Positions 1 through 7,503 of a DNA stretch of 64,000 nt are shown here, piece after piece (position 1 is the stretch's first letter; each line of letters starts with the position of its first letter). A program made the position numbers and the translations under genes. Location: the NCBI GenBank assembly GCA_905372235.1, contig CAJPOF010000003.1, positions 1 to 64,000 on the forward strand, in the 5' to 3' direction. This DNA is from an uncultured Treponema sp. GTDB taxonomy: Bacteria > Spirochaetota > Spirochaetia > Treponematales > Treponemataceae. The notes under the pieces are model-generated. The model was not told the origin of the DNA. It did not search any database and saw only the letters and a list, made by a program, of their open reading frames with translations.

Positions 1-106
1 CAACATGGATAATGCATAACAAAACGTTCGTACCTTGATTCAAAGCAAAATCCCAAAAATCAAACCGGCAATAGTTTTTTCATAGTTCTAATAGGAGAAG
101 AAGCAT

Positions 107-2143
107 ATGAAATTCAGGAATTCTGTTGCATTCAGAATCATGGTTACGGTTGTCATCACCCAATTACTTTACACAATAACTTTTTTTGCGACAACCTACG
201 CAGGAATTTCTTCGGGAATCACGCAAGACAAACTCGAAGAATTGACAAAAGAAGAAAGCAGCGTCGCTCTCAAAATCGATGAATACAGAAGCGATGTAAA
301 TGCCGCCTTGGAGTTCATGAACGTCTCCATAAAAAAATTGGAACTGGAAGAAGCGAAAGATTCTGGGTTGCTGGACACTTTTTGTTCCGAATCCATAAAT
401 TTGTTCAAGCTTGACCAAATTGCCGTATACGATAGGAGAGGAAAACTATTTTCCGAAAAAAAATACGGAGAATCAGACGACCAAAGCATAATCTCAAGCG
501 CACTTTCCGGAAATCAGAAAAAAGACATAATTTTCAAAAACGGCACGATACAAATAGTCGAATCCATTCCGCTCGACATTGGCGGAAAAACGCTGGGCGC
601 AATCTTCGGCGCAAAAAAAATCTCTTTGGATGCGTTCGTAAGAGAAGTCGCAGATTTTACGGGAATGGAATTCACGATTTTTGACGGAAACGAACGTGTT
701 GCGACAAGCCTTAGCGGAATGCAGGGAACAAAAATCGAAGACATGACGATAATCCGGGAGGTCATGGACGGAAAAAGCCATGTGGGAAAAACAAAAATAT
801 TCGGCACTAAATATATAGTCGATTATTTTCCGCTCAAAAACACAGAAGGAAAAACGATAACCGTTCTTTTCCTTGGAAATCCGCTGACAAAAATAAAAGA
901 ATCCTCAAACAGAATTCTAGGTCCGCTTGCAATCGTCACGATAACAATGTGCGTAGCTTCAGTTCTTATAATCATGACGCTCGTAAGACTTTTCGTGACA
1001 AGAAAAATCACTAAAGTCGGTTCCGCACTCAAAAATCTGACGGATTTAACATATCGCCTTGAATCAACAGGAAAAGACGAAATCGCCGAAATGGCAAACG
1101 ACATAAACCAGTTCCTTGGAATGCTCGACAAAAGCATGAAACGCCTGAGCGACACGAACACGGAACTCGGCGAAATCGGAGAAAGCCTCAGCACAAGCAG
1201 CCAGCAGACCGCAAGCGCGACAAACGAAATTCTTTCAAACATCGAAAATGTGCGAAAGCAATCGCAAAAACAATCTTCGTCCGTGCAGAACACATCGTTT
1301 GTCATCGACCAGTCAGGAATCAGAGCAACGGAACTTAGCGACATAACGGGCGAGCAAGCCGCAGGAATCACGGAATCGTCCGCCGCAATCGAAGAAATGC
1401 TAGGAAACATCGGCTCTGTAACAGAATCCATAAAGAAAATGACGCAAAGCATAAGAGAACTTTCGGGAACGGTAAAAGAAAGCGACGAAAAAATCTCGAA
1501 TGTAAGCCAAAAAACAAAACTTATGGCAGAAGAATCGCAAAATCTTGTGCAGGCGAACAACCTGATTTCTTCCGTGGCGGCGCAGACAAATCTTCTTGCG
1601 ATGAACGCCGCAATCGAAGCGGCGCACGCAGGTGAGGCCGGAAAAGGATTTGCCGTGGTCGCAGACGAAATCCGAAAACTTGCCGAAACATCTTCCACGC
1701 AGTCAAAAAACATAGGCGGCGAACTCAAGGCGATTCTTGAAGTGATTCAGGCGGTGGTAACGCTTTCGGAAAACAGCAAAGAAGCGTTCTCACAAATAGT
1801 AAGCCAACTTCAGGAATCCGAATCGTTGATGAACCAAATAGATTCTGCGATGAGCGAGCAGGAAGCCGCCTCGAACCAGATTCTGCTTTCATTAAACGAC
1901 ATGAAAAACCAGTCCGTTCACGTGGAAGAAAAATCCAAGGAACTGAAAATCGGTGTAGAAAACGTAAAAACCGATATGAACGATGTTTCGCAAATCTCGA
2001 ACGCAATATTGGGCAGCATGGACGAAATGGCATCCGGCTCGCAGCAGATAAATTCATCCTCACAGAACGTTTCCGACCTTGCGCAAAAAACACGGGAAAA
2101 CATAAAAGTTCTGGACAAAATATTAAGTCAATTCAAATTTTAA
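107..2143 (+). CDS. methyl-accepting chemotaxis protein (first of a tandem pair)
   Basis: Transmembrane chemoreceptor that passes ligand occupancy to CheW/CheA. The 678 residues read as an N-terminal membrane anchor (about 11-33), an extracytoplasmic Cache-like sensor (about 35-270), a second membrane segment (about 277-298), a HAMP region and a long helical signalling domain. The hairpin tip near residues 490-530 holds the conserved AAQTNLLAMNAAIEAAHAGE core and the FAVVADEIRKLAE segment. The ATG is preceded by AGGAG. It is followed by a second receptor gene with almost the same signalling domain but a diverged sensor, so the two probably detect different ligands. The ligand cannot be read from sequence. 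Confidence 0.95.
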   Translation: MKFRNSVAFRIMVTVVITQLLYTITFFATTYAGISSGITQDKLEELTKEESSVALKIDEYRSDVNAALEFMNVSIKKLELEEAKDSGLLDTFCSESINLFKLDQIAVYDRRGKLFSEKKYGESDDQSIISSALSGNQKKDIIFKNGTIQIVESIPLDIGGKTLGAIFGAKKISLDAFVREVADFTGMEFTIFDGNERVATSLSGMQGTKIEDMTIIREVMDGKSHVGKTKIFGTKYIVDYFPLKNTEGKTITVLFLGNPLTKIKESSNRILGPLAIVTITMCVASVLIIMTLVRLFVTRKITKVGSALKNLTDLTYRLESTGKDEIAEMANDINQFLGMLDKSMKRLSDTNTELGEIGESLSTSSQQTASATNEILSNIENVRKQSQKQSSSVQNTSFVIDQSGIRATELSDITGEQAAGITESSAAIEEMLGNIGSVTESIKKMTQSIRELSGTVKESDEKISNVSQKTKLMAEESQNLVQANNLISSVAAQTNLLAMNAAIEAAHAGEAGKGFAVVADEIRKLAETSSTQSKNIGGELKAILEVIQAVVTLSENSKEAFSQIVSQLQESESLMNQIDSAMSEQEAASNQILLSLNDMKNQSVHVEEKSKELKIGVENVKTDMNDVSQISNAILGSMDEMASGSQQINSSSQNVSDLAQKTRENIKVLDKILSQFKF

Positions 2144-2146
2144 ACG

Positions 2147-2184
2147 GATAAGGTTCGGCAATAAATAGATTGCCGAACCTTATC
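2147..2184 (+). terminator. 16-bp hairpin after the first chemoreceptor gene
   Basis: Arms 2147-2162 and 2169-2184 are perfectly complementary around a 6-base loop, starting 4 bases after the stop codon. There is no strong T-run behind it, so termination may be weak. A closely related hairpin follows at 2344-2375. Confidence 0.55.
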
Positions 2185-2228
2185 GCCGAATTTTACTTTT
2201 GGAAAACATCGCTTATAAAATCTGTGCG

Positions 2229-2318
2229 CCGAAGCAACCGCCCTGAACAGTGGAACAGAAGGGCTTTTTCAAGGAGGAGAAATTACCCAAAATAGGAAAA
2301 TCGGCTGACACTGCCTGC
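2229..2318 (+). repeat. dispersed intergenic repeat, family A copy 1
   Basis: About 90 bases closely matching 7151-7243 on the opposite strand. Both share CCGAAGCAACCGCCC, GTGGAACAGAA, and an AAATTACC-AAAATAGGAAAATC segment. Compared in the frame of the short ORF at 7109-7315, most differences fall at third codon positions. This copy has a 1-base length change that breaks the frame. Confidence 0.7.
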
Positions 2319-2343
2319 CCATTTTTCAATTTGGAAGACGGAT

Positions 2344-2379
2344 AAAGTTCGGCAACCTATTTGTTGCCGAACTTTTTAT
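2344..2379 (+). terminator. second hairpin downstream of the first chemoreceptor gene
   Basis: Arms 2344-2356 and 2363-2375 pair perfectly and run into TTTTTATA, so this is a better terminator than the hairpin at 2147. Both hairpins follow ACGGATAA and share the GTTCGGCAA / TTGCCGAAC core: the same element occurs twice, flanking repeat family A. Confidence 0.65.
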
Positions 2380-2548
2380 AATCACAATTTCAAAATCTCT
2401 GAAAATTATAAAAATCCCGTGCTAAAAAAATCACAGTACAATGTCAAAAATGTTCTTATTTCCGTGAATTCTTGCGTCAAAAAAACGATTTTTCTTCATG
2501 AAGTTTATTTTTATACTATAAATCTTATAAATATACAGAATAAAAACA

Positions 2549-2576
2549 TTGCATTTCAAAAGATGCAATATAGAAT
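2549..2576 (+). promoter_or_regulatory. putative sigma-70 promoter of the second chemoreceptor gene
   Basis: TTGCAT (2549-2554), a 16-base spacer and TAGAAT (2571-2576) lie 53 bases before the ATG at 2630. The spacer contains the second arm of a short inverted repeat (TTGCAT / ATGCAA). Motif evidence only. Confidence 0.4.
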
Positions 2577-2629
2577 AGGCTTCAACTAATCCCGCAGAAT
2601 CTAGGCAGTCCGTCGCCAATGGAGGCAAA

Positions 2630-4678
2630 ATGAAACTTACCAACTCAATTGCATTCAGAATCATTTCTACCAGCGTCGCCCTGACATTCATATACACGGT
2701 GTCGCTTTTTACAATCACATACCTAAAACTTAGCCGAGGTATAATGAACGAAAAAATCACGGCACTCGAAGAGGAAGGAGAAAGCGTCATCCGTGACATA
2801 ACGAATCATGAATACAATTTGAAGAAAAGTCTTGAATGGCTAAGGCAATCCATAGAAAGAATCGACGGAGACTCGGCGAATTTTCAAAGCGACTTGAACG
2901 CTCTGTGCAATGATGGAATGCATTTTTTCGACCTTGACGAAGCAGCCGTGTTCGATATAAAAGGAAGCTTAATCGCAGGAACATACGACAAAAACGATTC
3001 GGACAAATCCGTCCTTCAAAAAGGACTTGGCGGCTCTGACACGGAAGACATTTTTTTCAAGAACGGCGACATATTCGCAAAAGGCGCATACCCAATCTTC
3101 CGGCAAAGAAAAGTCGTGGGCGCTATCTACGCCTCGAACAAAATAACATCGGATGAGTTCGTGCAAAGCCTTGCCGACTTTACCGGCATGGAATTTACTA
3201 TTTTCGACAATTACAGAAGAGCCTACACAAGCATTCCCCAAATGAAGGGAACGGAAATCGAAAAAAAATCGATAATAGACGAAGCGATGAAAGGAAATGC
3301 GTTCAACGGAAGAGCGACAATCGCAAATAAAAACTTCATCACCACATATTTCCCGCTCACCAACAAAAAAGGCGAAGCTATTACCGTCCTTTTTCTTGGA
3401 AGTTCCCTTCATGACACCCAAACTCTCGCTTTGGAAATCTTTTCTTCCGTGCTGCTGCTTTCTTCGATTCTTGGAATTGTCTCCATGGCAATCCTTGTTG
3501 GAATCATGTACTTTTTCTTGATAAGGAAACTCAATTTCATAAGGTCGTCGATAAAAAATCTGAACTCAGGCGAAGCCGACCTTACGTATAGGCTGAAAAT
3601 AAAAGGTAAGGACGAATTCAAAGAAATTTCCGAAGACATAAACAAATTCATGGAAATGCTTCAGAAAATAGTAACCACAATTTCAATGGAAAACCAAACG
3701 CTCCGAGGAATAGGCGAAAATTTGAGTTCGCATAGCCTTGAAACCGCCACAGCCACAAATCAGATAATGGGCAACATCCAGAACGTAAAAAAGCAGGCGA
3801 AAAACCAGACGGATTTTGTTTCGGACACATCGGCGGTTTTGGACAAAGCGAACTCGAACATCAACACGCTGAACGAACTTATAGAAAATCAGGCGACGGA
3901 AATTACGGAGTCGTCCGCCGCAATCGAAGAAATGCTCGGAAACATCGGTTCTGTTACCGAATCCGTAAAAAAGATGTCGCAAAGTTTTGATGTCCTTTCA
4001 AAAACGGTGAACGACAGCAACGCAAAAATTGCAAACGTTACACAAAAAGCAAATCTTATGGCGGAAGAATCGCAAAATCTCGTGCAGGCGAACAACCTGA
4101 TTTCTTCCGTGGCGGCACAGACAAATCTTCTTGCGATGAACGCCGCAATCGAAGCTGCTCACGCAGGCGAGGCAGGAAAGGGATTTGCCGTAGTCGCAGA
4201 CGAAATCCGAAAACTTGCCGAAACTTCGTCCACGCAGTCAAAAAACATAGGCGGCGAGCTCAAAGAGATTTTGGACATAATCCATGAAGTCGTAACGATG
4301 TCGGCAAACACCCGAGACACTTTTGAGCAAATCGTAAGCCAACTGCAGGACAGCGACACAATCATGAATCAGATAGATTCCGCCATGAATGAGCAGGGGG
4401 CGGCTTCCAAGCAGATTCTTGTGGCACTTGGCGACATGAAAAATCAAGCGATAAAGGTCAGTGAAAGCTCGAAGGAACTTTTGGACGGCGTTGGGCTTGT
4501 GGAAAACGGCATGCAAAATGTTTCGGAAGTATCACGCTCGATACTCAACAACATGGACGAAATGGCAGCAGGCTCAAAGCAGATAAGCAGTTCTGCGGAA
4601 AATGTCTCTCAAATTGCCCAAAAGAACAAAAGCAGCATCGAGGTCGTTGAAAGAATGATTGCCAAATTCAAGATTTAA
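2630..4678 (+). CDS. methyl-accepting chemotaxis protein (second of a tandem pair)
   Basis: Chemoreceptor of 682 residues with the same plan as its upstream neighbour: N-terminal membrane anchor, Cache-like extracytoplasmic sensor, second membrane segment near residues 270-300, HAMP region and cytoplasmic methyl-accepting helical domain. The signalling tip is almost identical to the first gene at protein level and nearly so in DNA (around 1540-1720 versus 4070-4250), whereas the sensors have drifted. This suggests duplication followed by gene conversion or strong constraint. The start has GGAGG just upstream. A CheR-docking pentapeptide is not visible at the C-terminus. Confidence 0.95.
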   Translation: MKLTNSIAFRIISTSVALTFIYTVSLFTITYLKLSRGIMNEKITALEEEGESVIRDITNHEYNLKKSLEWLRQSIERIDGDSANFQSDLNALCNDGMHFFDLDEAAVFDIKGSLIAGTYDKNDSDKSVLQKGLGGSDTEDIFFKNGDIFAKGAYPIFRQRKVVGAIYASNKITSDEFVQSLADFTGMEFTIFDNYRRAYTSIPQMKGTEIEKKSIIDEAMKGNAFNGRATIANKNFITTYFPLTNKKGEAITVLFLGSSLHDTQTLALEIFSSVLLLSSILGIVSMAILVGIMYFFLIRKLNFIRSSIKNLNSGEADLTYRLKIKGKDEFKEISEDINKFMEMLQKIVTTISMENQTLRGIGENLSSHSLETATATNQIMGNIQNVKKQAKNQTDFVSDTSAVLDKANSNINTLNELIENQATEITESSAAIEEMLGNIGSVTESVKKMSQSFDVLSKTVNDSNAKIANVTQKANLMAEESQNLVQANNLISSVAAQTNLLAMNAAIEAAHAGEAGKGFAVVADEIRKLAETSSTQSKNIGGELKEILDIIHEVVTMSANTRDTFEQIVSQLQDSDTIMNQIDSAMNEQGAASKQILVALGDMKNQAIKVSESSKELLDGVGLVENGMQNVSEVSRSILNNMDEMAAGSKQISSSAENVSQIAQKNKSSIEVVERMIAKFKI

Positions 4679-4791
4679 GGTATTGCGATTGTCTTAACTC
4701 CGCTAAAAATGACGAAAATTGAAAACGCCGGCGAATTTTTCAAAGGCGTAAAAATAAATTCGACAATCCGAAAGCGTTTTTAGAGCGAAAT

Positions 4792-5460
4792 TTATCTGTC
4801 GCTTTTCCTAAAACGTTTTTCAAGAAGCGAAAAAAGTTTTGTAAGTCCAAGCGTAAGGCAAAGATATATCGCCGCACACAAAAGAAGAGGAATCCAAGCG
4901 TTGTACGTGGCGTTACGAATGTCGTTGCAGGATTTTTGAAGGTCTGTCACGGCGATGAAACTTGCCACGGAAGTTTCCTTTATAAGGGCGATAAATTCGC
5001 TTGTGTAAGTCGGAAGTGCAGTTCTAACAGCCTGCGGAAGAATTATCTTTACAAGAGACTGCCCCCACGAAAGTCCAAGCGAACGTCCGGCTTCCATCTG
5101 CCCGGCATCGACGCCTTGAATTCCGGCTCTAAATATTTCCGTGCAGTACGCTCCGGAATTTATGCCGAACGCAATTATCGCGACCGTAACCGCATTCGTC
5201 AGTCCTATGGACGAAAACACCACAAAATAAAAAATCATGAGTTGCGTCGCCATTGGAATTCCACGGATTACTGTCGTGTATACATGAGAAATTGCGTTCA
5301 GCACGGGATTTTTCGAGATTTTGAAAAGCGCGAATATGCAGCCTAACACAGAACCTATGACAACAGCGCAAAGAGCTATAAGAAGGGTCGTTCCCAAGCC
5401 CCTGGGAATCATAATCCAGCGTCCGTTTGCTATGATTGTATCGTAAAAACTGTTCCACAT
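4792..5460 (-). CDS. polar amino-acid ABC transporter permease (HisM/GlnP type)
   Basis: Inner-membrane permease of an amino-acid importer, 222 residues, the usual family length. About five hydrophobic segments are visible. The cytoplasmic EAA loop that contacts the ATPase is present (EAGRSLGLSWGQSLVKIILP, about residues 143-162). It lies 22 bases downstream of the binding-protein gene and is surely cotranscribed. An ATP-binding subunit would be expected next, but the following gene is the convergent chemoreceptor, so the ATPase must be encoded elsewhere or shared. Substrate is inferred only as a polar amino acid. Confidence 0.92.
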   Translation of the reverse strand: MWNSFYDTIIANGRWIMIPRGLGTTLLIALCAVVIGSVLGCIFALFKISKNPVLNAISHVYTTVIRGIPMATQLMIFYFVVFSSIGLTNAVTVAIIAFGINSGAYCTEIFRAGIQGVDAGQMEAGRSLGLSWGQSLVKIILPQAVRTALPTYTSEFIALIKETSVASFIAVTDLQKSCNDIRNATYNAWIPLLLCAAIYLCLTLGLTKLFSLLEKRFRKSDR

Positions 5461-5482
5461 ATCCGTGCTTATCCCGTTCCGT

Positions 5483-6250
5483 CTATTTTCTTACGATTAT
5501 TACCTGATTCGTTCGGTAATAAGGTTCGGAAAAATCCACATTCTGCCTTCGTTCGTCCGTGGCTGTCATTCCGGCGGCGACAAAATCCACAGAACCTGCC
5601 TGAAGAGAGGCTATGAGCGCATCAAAGTCCATATCGACAACCTGAAGTTTTTTTCCAAGATCTTTGGCTATGTAGCGGCTCATCGAAACGTCGAATCCCA
5701 CCGGCTCAGTTCCCTCATAATATTCAAACGGAGGGAAAGCGGCGTTTGTTCCCATTTTTACGATATCATGCGTATCAACAAGTTCCACGTCCGGAATCAT
5801 TATCTTTCCATCGACCGGCATGAACGCTTCGACAAGTTTTTCGTAAGTTCCGTCCATCTTCAATGCCTGAATGGTTTTATTGATAGAAGAAAGAAGTTCG
5901 GAATTGCCTTTCTTGACGGCAATCGCATACTCTTCGGAAGCAAAACTGTCATTCACCAGCATAAGATCCGCATTTCTCTTGATGATTTCCTTGGAAGGAA
6001 GTTCATCCAACACGATTGCGTCAATCGCACCGTTTTTCAGAGCCAAAGCGGCATCTATTCCTGTTTTGAACGATTTTACCGCCTTTGCATTGACCTCATT
6101 CTTTGCATAGATTTCACCTGTCGTTCCAACCTGGCAACCGATGATTTTTCCTTCGAGGTCGCTTGCAGAATTGATTACAACCTGAGCCTTTTTTGTACAG
6201 CCTGTAACCGCGAGCGCAAGTGACAATGCCATAAGCACAACTCTTCTCAT
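5483..6250 (-). CDS. amino-acid ABC transporter binding lipoprotein with circularly permuted domain order
   Basis: Lipoprotein: signal peptide with lipobox Cys18 (AVTGC). The mature part is an SBP_bac_3-type fold, but the segments are reversed relative to the family. Residues about 26-145 match what is normally the second half (ASDLEGKIIGCQVGTTGE, AIDAIVLDE, EYAIAVKKGNSELL, KMDGTYEKLVEAF). After a linker (about 146-164), residues 165-255 match the normal first half (KMGTNAAFPPFEY, the GFDVSMSRYIA signature, VDFVAAGMTAT, NVDFSEPYY) and end at the hinge strand QVIIVRK. Total length of 255 fits one protein with one join. GGAGG precedes the start. It should feed the adjacent permease. Confidence 0.9.
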   Translation of the reverse strand: MRRVVLMALSLALAVTGCTKKAQVVINSASDLEGKIIGCQVGTTGEIYAKNEVNAKAVKSFKTGIDAALALKNGAIDAIVLDELPSKEIIKRNADLMLVNDSFASEEYAIAVKKGNSELLSSINKTIQALKMDGTYEKLVEAFMPVDGKIMIPDVELVDTHDIVKMGTNAAFPPFEYYEGTEPVGFDVSMSRYIAKDLGKKLQVVDMDFDALIASLQAGSVDFVAAGMTATDERRQNVDFSEPYYRTNQVIIVRK

Positions 6251-6326
6251 TTTTAAGCCTCCATAGTGATAAAAAATGATTGGCTGATTTTATCATAAAT
6301 GAGAATGTTTGAGAATTGTAGAAATC

Positions 6327-6818
6327 TTATTCTTCTTGCAAAATCAAATCGCAAGTTTCGGCGGCGGAAGCCTTTATCAAATCCGCTGGCTTCAGAATAA
6401 GCTGAAGTCCTCTCACCCCTGCGGAAACACAGATTTTCTCAAGATTCAAAGCGCTTCTGTCTATAAAAGTCCGAAATTGCCTTTTCATTCCCAGCGGAGA
6501 GCAGCCGCCCCGTACATATCCTGTCAACGAAAGAAGTTCGTCTGGTTTTACAGGATTTATTTCTTTTGCGCCGGAAACGTTTCGGGCTTTCTTCAAGTTT
6601 ATTTTGCTCAAAGCGTTTTGGCAGAACACGCAGATTTCTTTTGAATCCGTGCGCATCACAATAGTCTTAAAGACGCTTTCAGGCGGAATCCCAAGTTTTT
6701 CTGCCGTACGCCCAGCCGCTCCCAGTTCAAGAGCGTGTTCTTCATCATCGTCGTATTCTTTTGCTTCGTAAGGTATTTTCATCGAATCCAAAATTCGCAT
6801 GGCGTTTGTCTTTTTCAT
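6327..6818 (-). CDS. ybaK: YbaK/EbsC-type aminoacyl-tRNA deacylase
   Basis: Editing-type deacylase expected to hydrolyse Cys-tRNA(Pro), guarding proline codons. The 163 residues match the YbaK/EbsC length and pattern: an early region reading EHALELGAAGRTAEKLG, a central FKTIVMRTDSKEICVFC, then GYVRGGCSPLGMKRQ, the conserved glycine-rich loop of the family, and a C-terminal ICVSAGVRGLQLILKPADL. An AAAGGAC sequence lies before the ATG. It is 76 bases upstream of the permuted binding protein gene with no functional link. The exact tRNA specificity (Cys versus Ala on tRNA-Pro) is inferred from the family. Confidence 0.9.
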   Translation of the reverse strand: MKKTNAMRILDSMKIPYEAKEYDDDEEHALELGAAGRTAEKLGIPPESVFKTIVMRTDSKEICVFCQNALSKINLKKARNVSGAKEINPVKPDELLSLTGYVRGGCSPLGMKRQFRTFIDRSALNLEKICVSAGVRGLQLILKPADLIKASAAETCDLILQEE

Positions 6819-7108
6819 AAAATTCTTTGTCCTTTTAATAAAATTCGATTCAAAAAAATCGCTTCTCTACGGATTGCAAAACAAATCTCATACATAAAAG
6901 ATTAAATGCTCTTGCAATCTTTGTCAAAAGACACGACAAAATAACAAAGCACTCTTAGCATCCGGTTCGGTTCAGTATGAAATTTAGAACAAAAAGACTT
7001 ACAAGCATCAAAAAAATTTAACTTTGTTTATATTTCACCTAAAACTTGCCTATAGATTAAAACACAAAGCGGAAAACCGCAATTTTTATTTTTGGACGAG
7101 GATTTTTG

Positions 7109-7315
7109 TTACCCGATAAAATATAATGTCTCCACCTTTCTTTTCGCCAAGCGGGCAGTGTCAGTTGATTTTCCTATTTTTGGTAATTTCTCTTCCTTAA
7201 ACAAAGCTTTTCTGTTCCACGAATCCGGGGCGGTTGCTTCGGAGTTCAGATTTTTTATTTCCGCATTAAAAAACGCATTTTTCCCATATACGAAAACTCT
7301 CTCATTCTCACGCAT
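7109..7315 (-). CDS. short ORF carried by repeat family A, doubtful
   Basis: A 68-codon ORF that overlaps repeat A copy 2 across its middle. It lacks a recognisable domain. Part of it (KALFKEEKLPKIGKSTDTA) is nearly preserved in the other copy (RAFFKEEKLPKIGKSADTA), with several synonymous differences, which hints at past or present translation of the repeat. The other copy is frameshifted. It may equally be a non-coding repeat with a fortuitous open frame. Confidence 0.25.
   Translation of the reverse strand: MRENERVFVYGKNAFFNAEIKNLNSEATAPDSWNRKALFKEEKLPKIGKSTDTARLAKRKVETLYFIG
7151..7243 (-). repeat. dispersed intergenic repeat, family A copy 2
   Basis: Minus-strand counterpart of 2229-2318, about 93 bases. 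Both copies lie in intergenic DNA. No terminal inverted repeats or target duplications are obvious at this copy. Confidence 0.7.
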
Positions 7316-7465
7316 AGACTCATACGTCAGTTTTCATTCGCTTTCCCGTTGGCACGGCTCTTACCGACAGCATTAAAAACAATTTTATCAGGGACGCTTT
7401 TTACAAAATGTAAGATTTTTTCTACAAGTCCAAAAGCCGCACAAATCCGCCTCGTCCCTTCCGGC

Positions 7466-7494
7466 TTGGAAAAATGAGGAAAATCCATTAAACT
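7466..7494 (+). promoter_or_regulatory. putative promoter of the his fusion gene, leaderless type
   Basis: TTGGAA (7466-7471), exactly 17 bases, TAAACT (7489-7494), then 9 bases to the ATG at 7504. No Shine-Dalgarno sequence can fit between -10 and ATG, so the transcript would have a leader of only about two bases. Both boxes match consensus at four of six positions. Confidence 0.4.
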
Positions 7495-7503
7495 TCGCTC
7501 ATT

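Larger units (their letters stand above)
6819..7503. other. 685-base intergenic region between ybaK and the his fusion gene
   Basis: Divergent promoter space between a minus-strand and a plus-strand gene. It contains repeat family A copy 2 (7151-7243), a short repeat-associated ORF on the minus strand (7109-7315), and a small GCGG-AAAA-CCGC hairpin (7069-7080). A putative promoter lies directly before the his gene (7466-7494). No tRNA or known RNA motif was seen in the remainder. Confidence 0.6.

Noticed and set aside
1..106. Sigma-28 promoter before the first chemoreceptor
   Set aside because: CGGCAATA resembles the -10 element, but no TAAA lies at the right distance; too weak to annotate.
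823..1728. 301-codon open frame antisense to the first chemoreceptor
   Set aside because: Shadow of a well-supported gene; no Shine-Dalgarno sequence or domain, and similar shadows occur opposite the second receptor.
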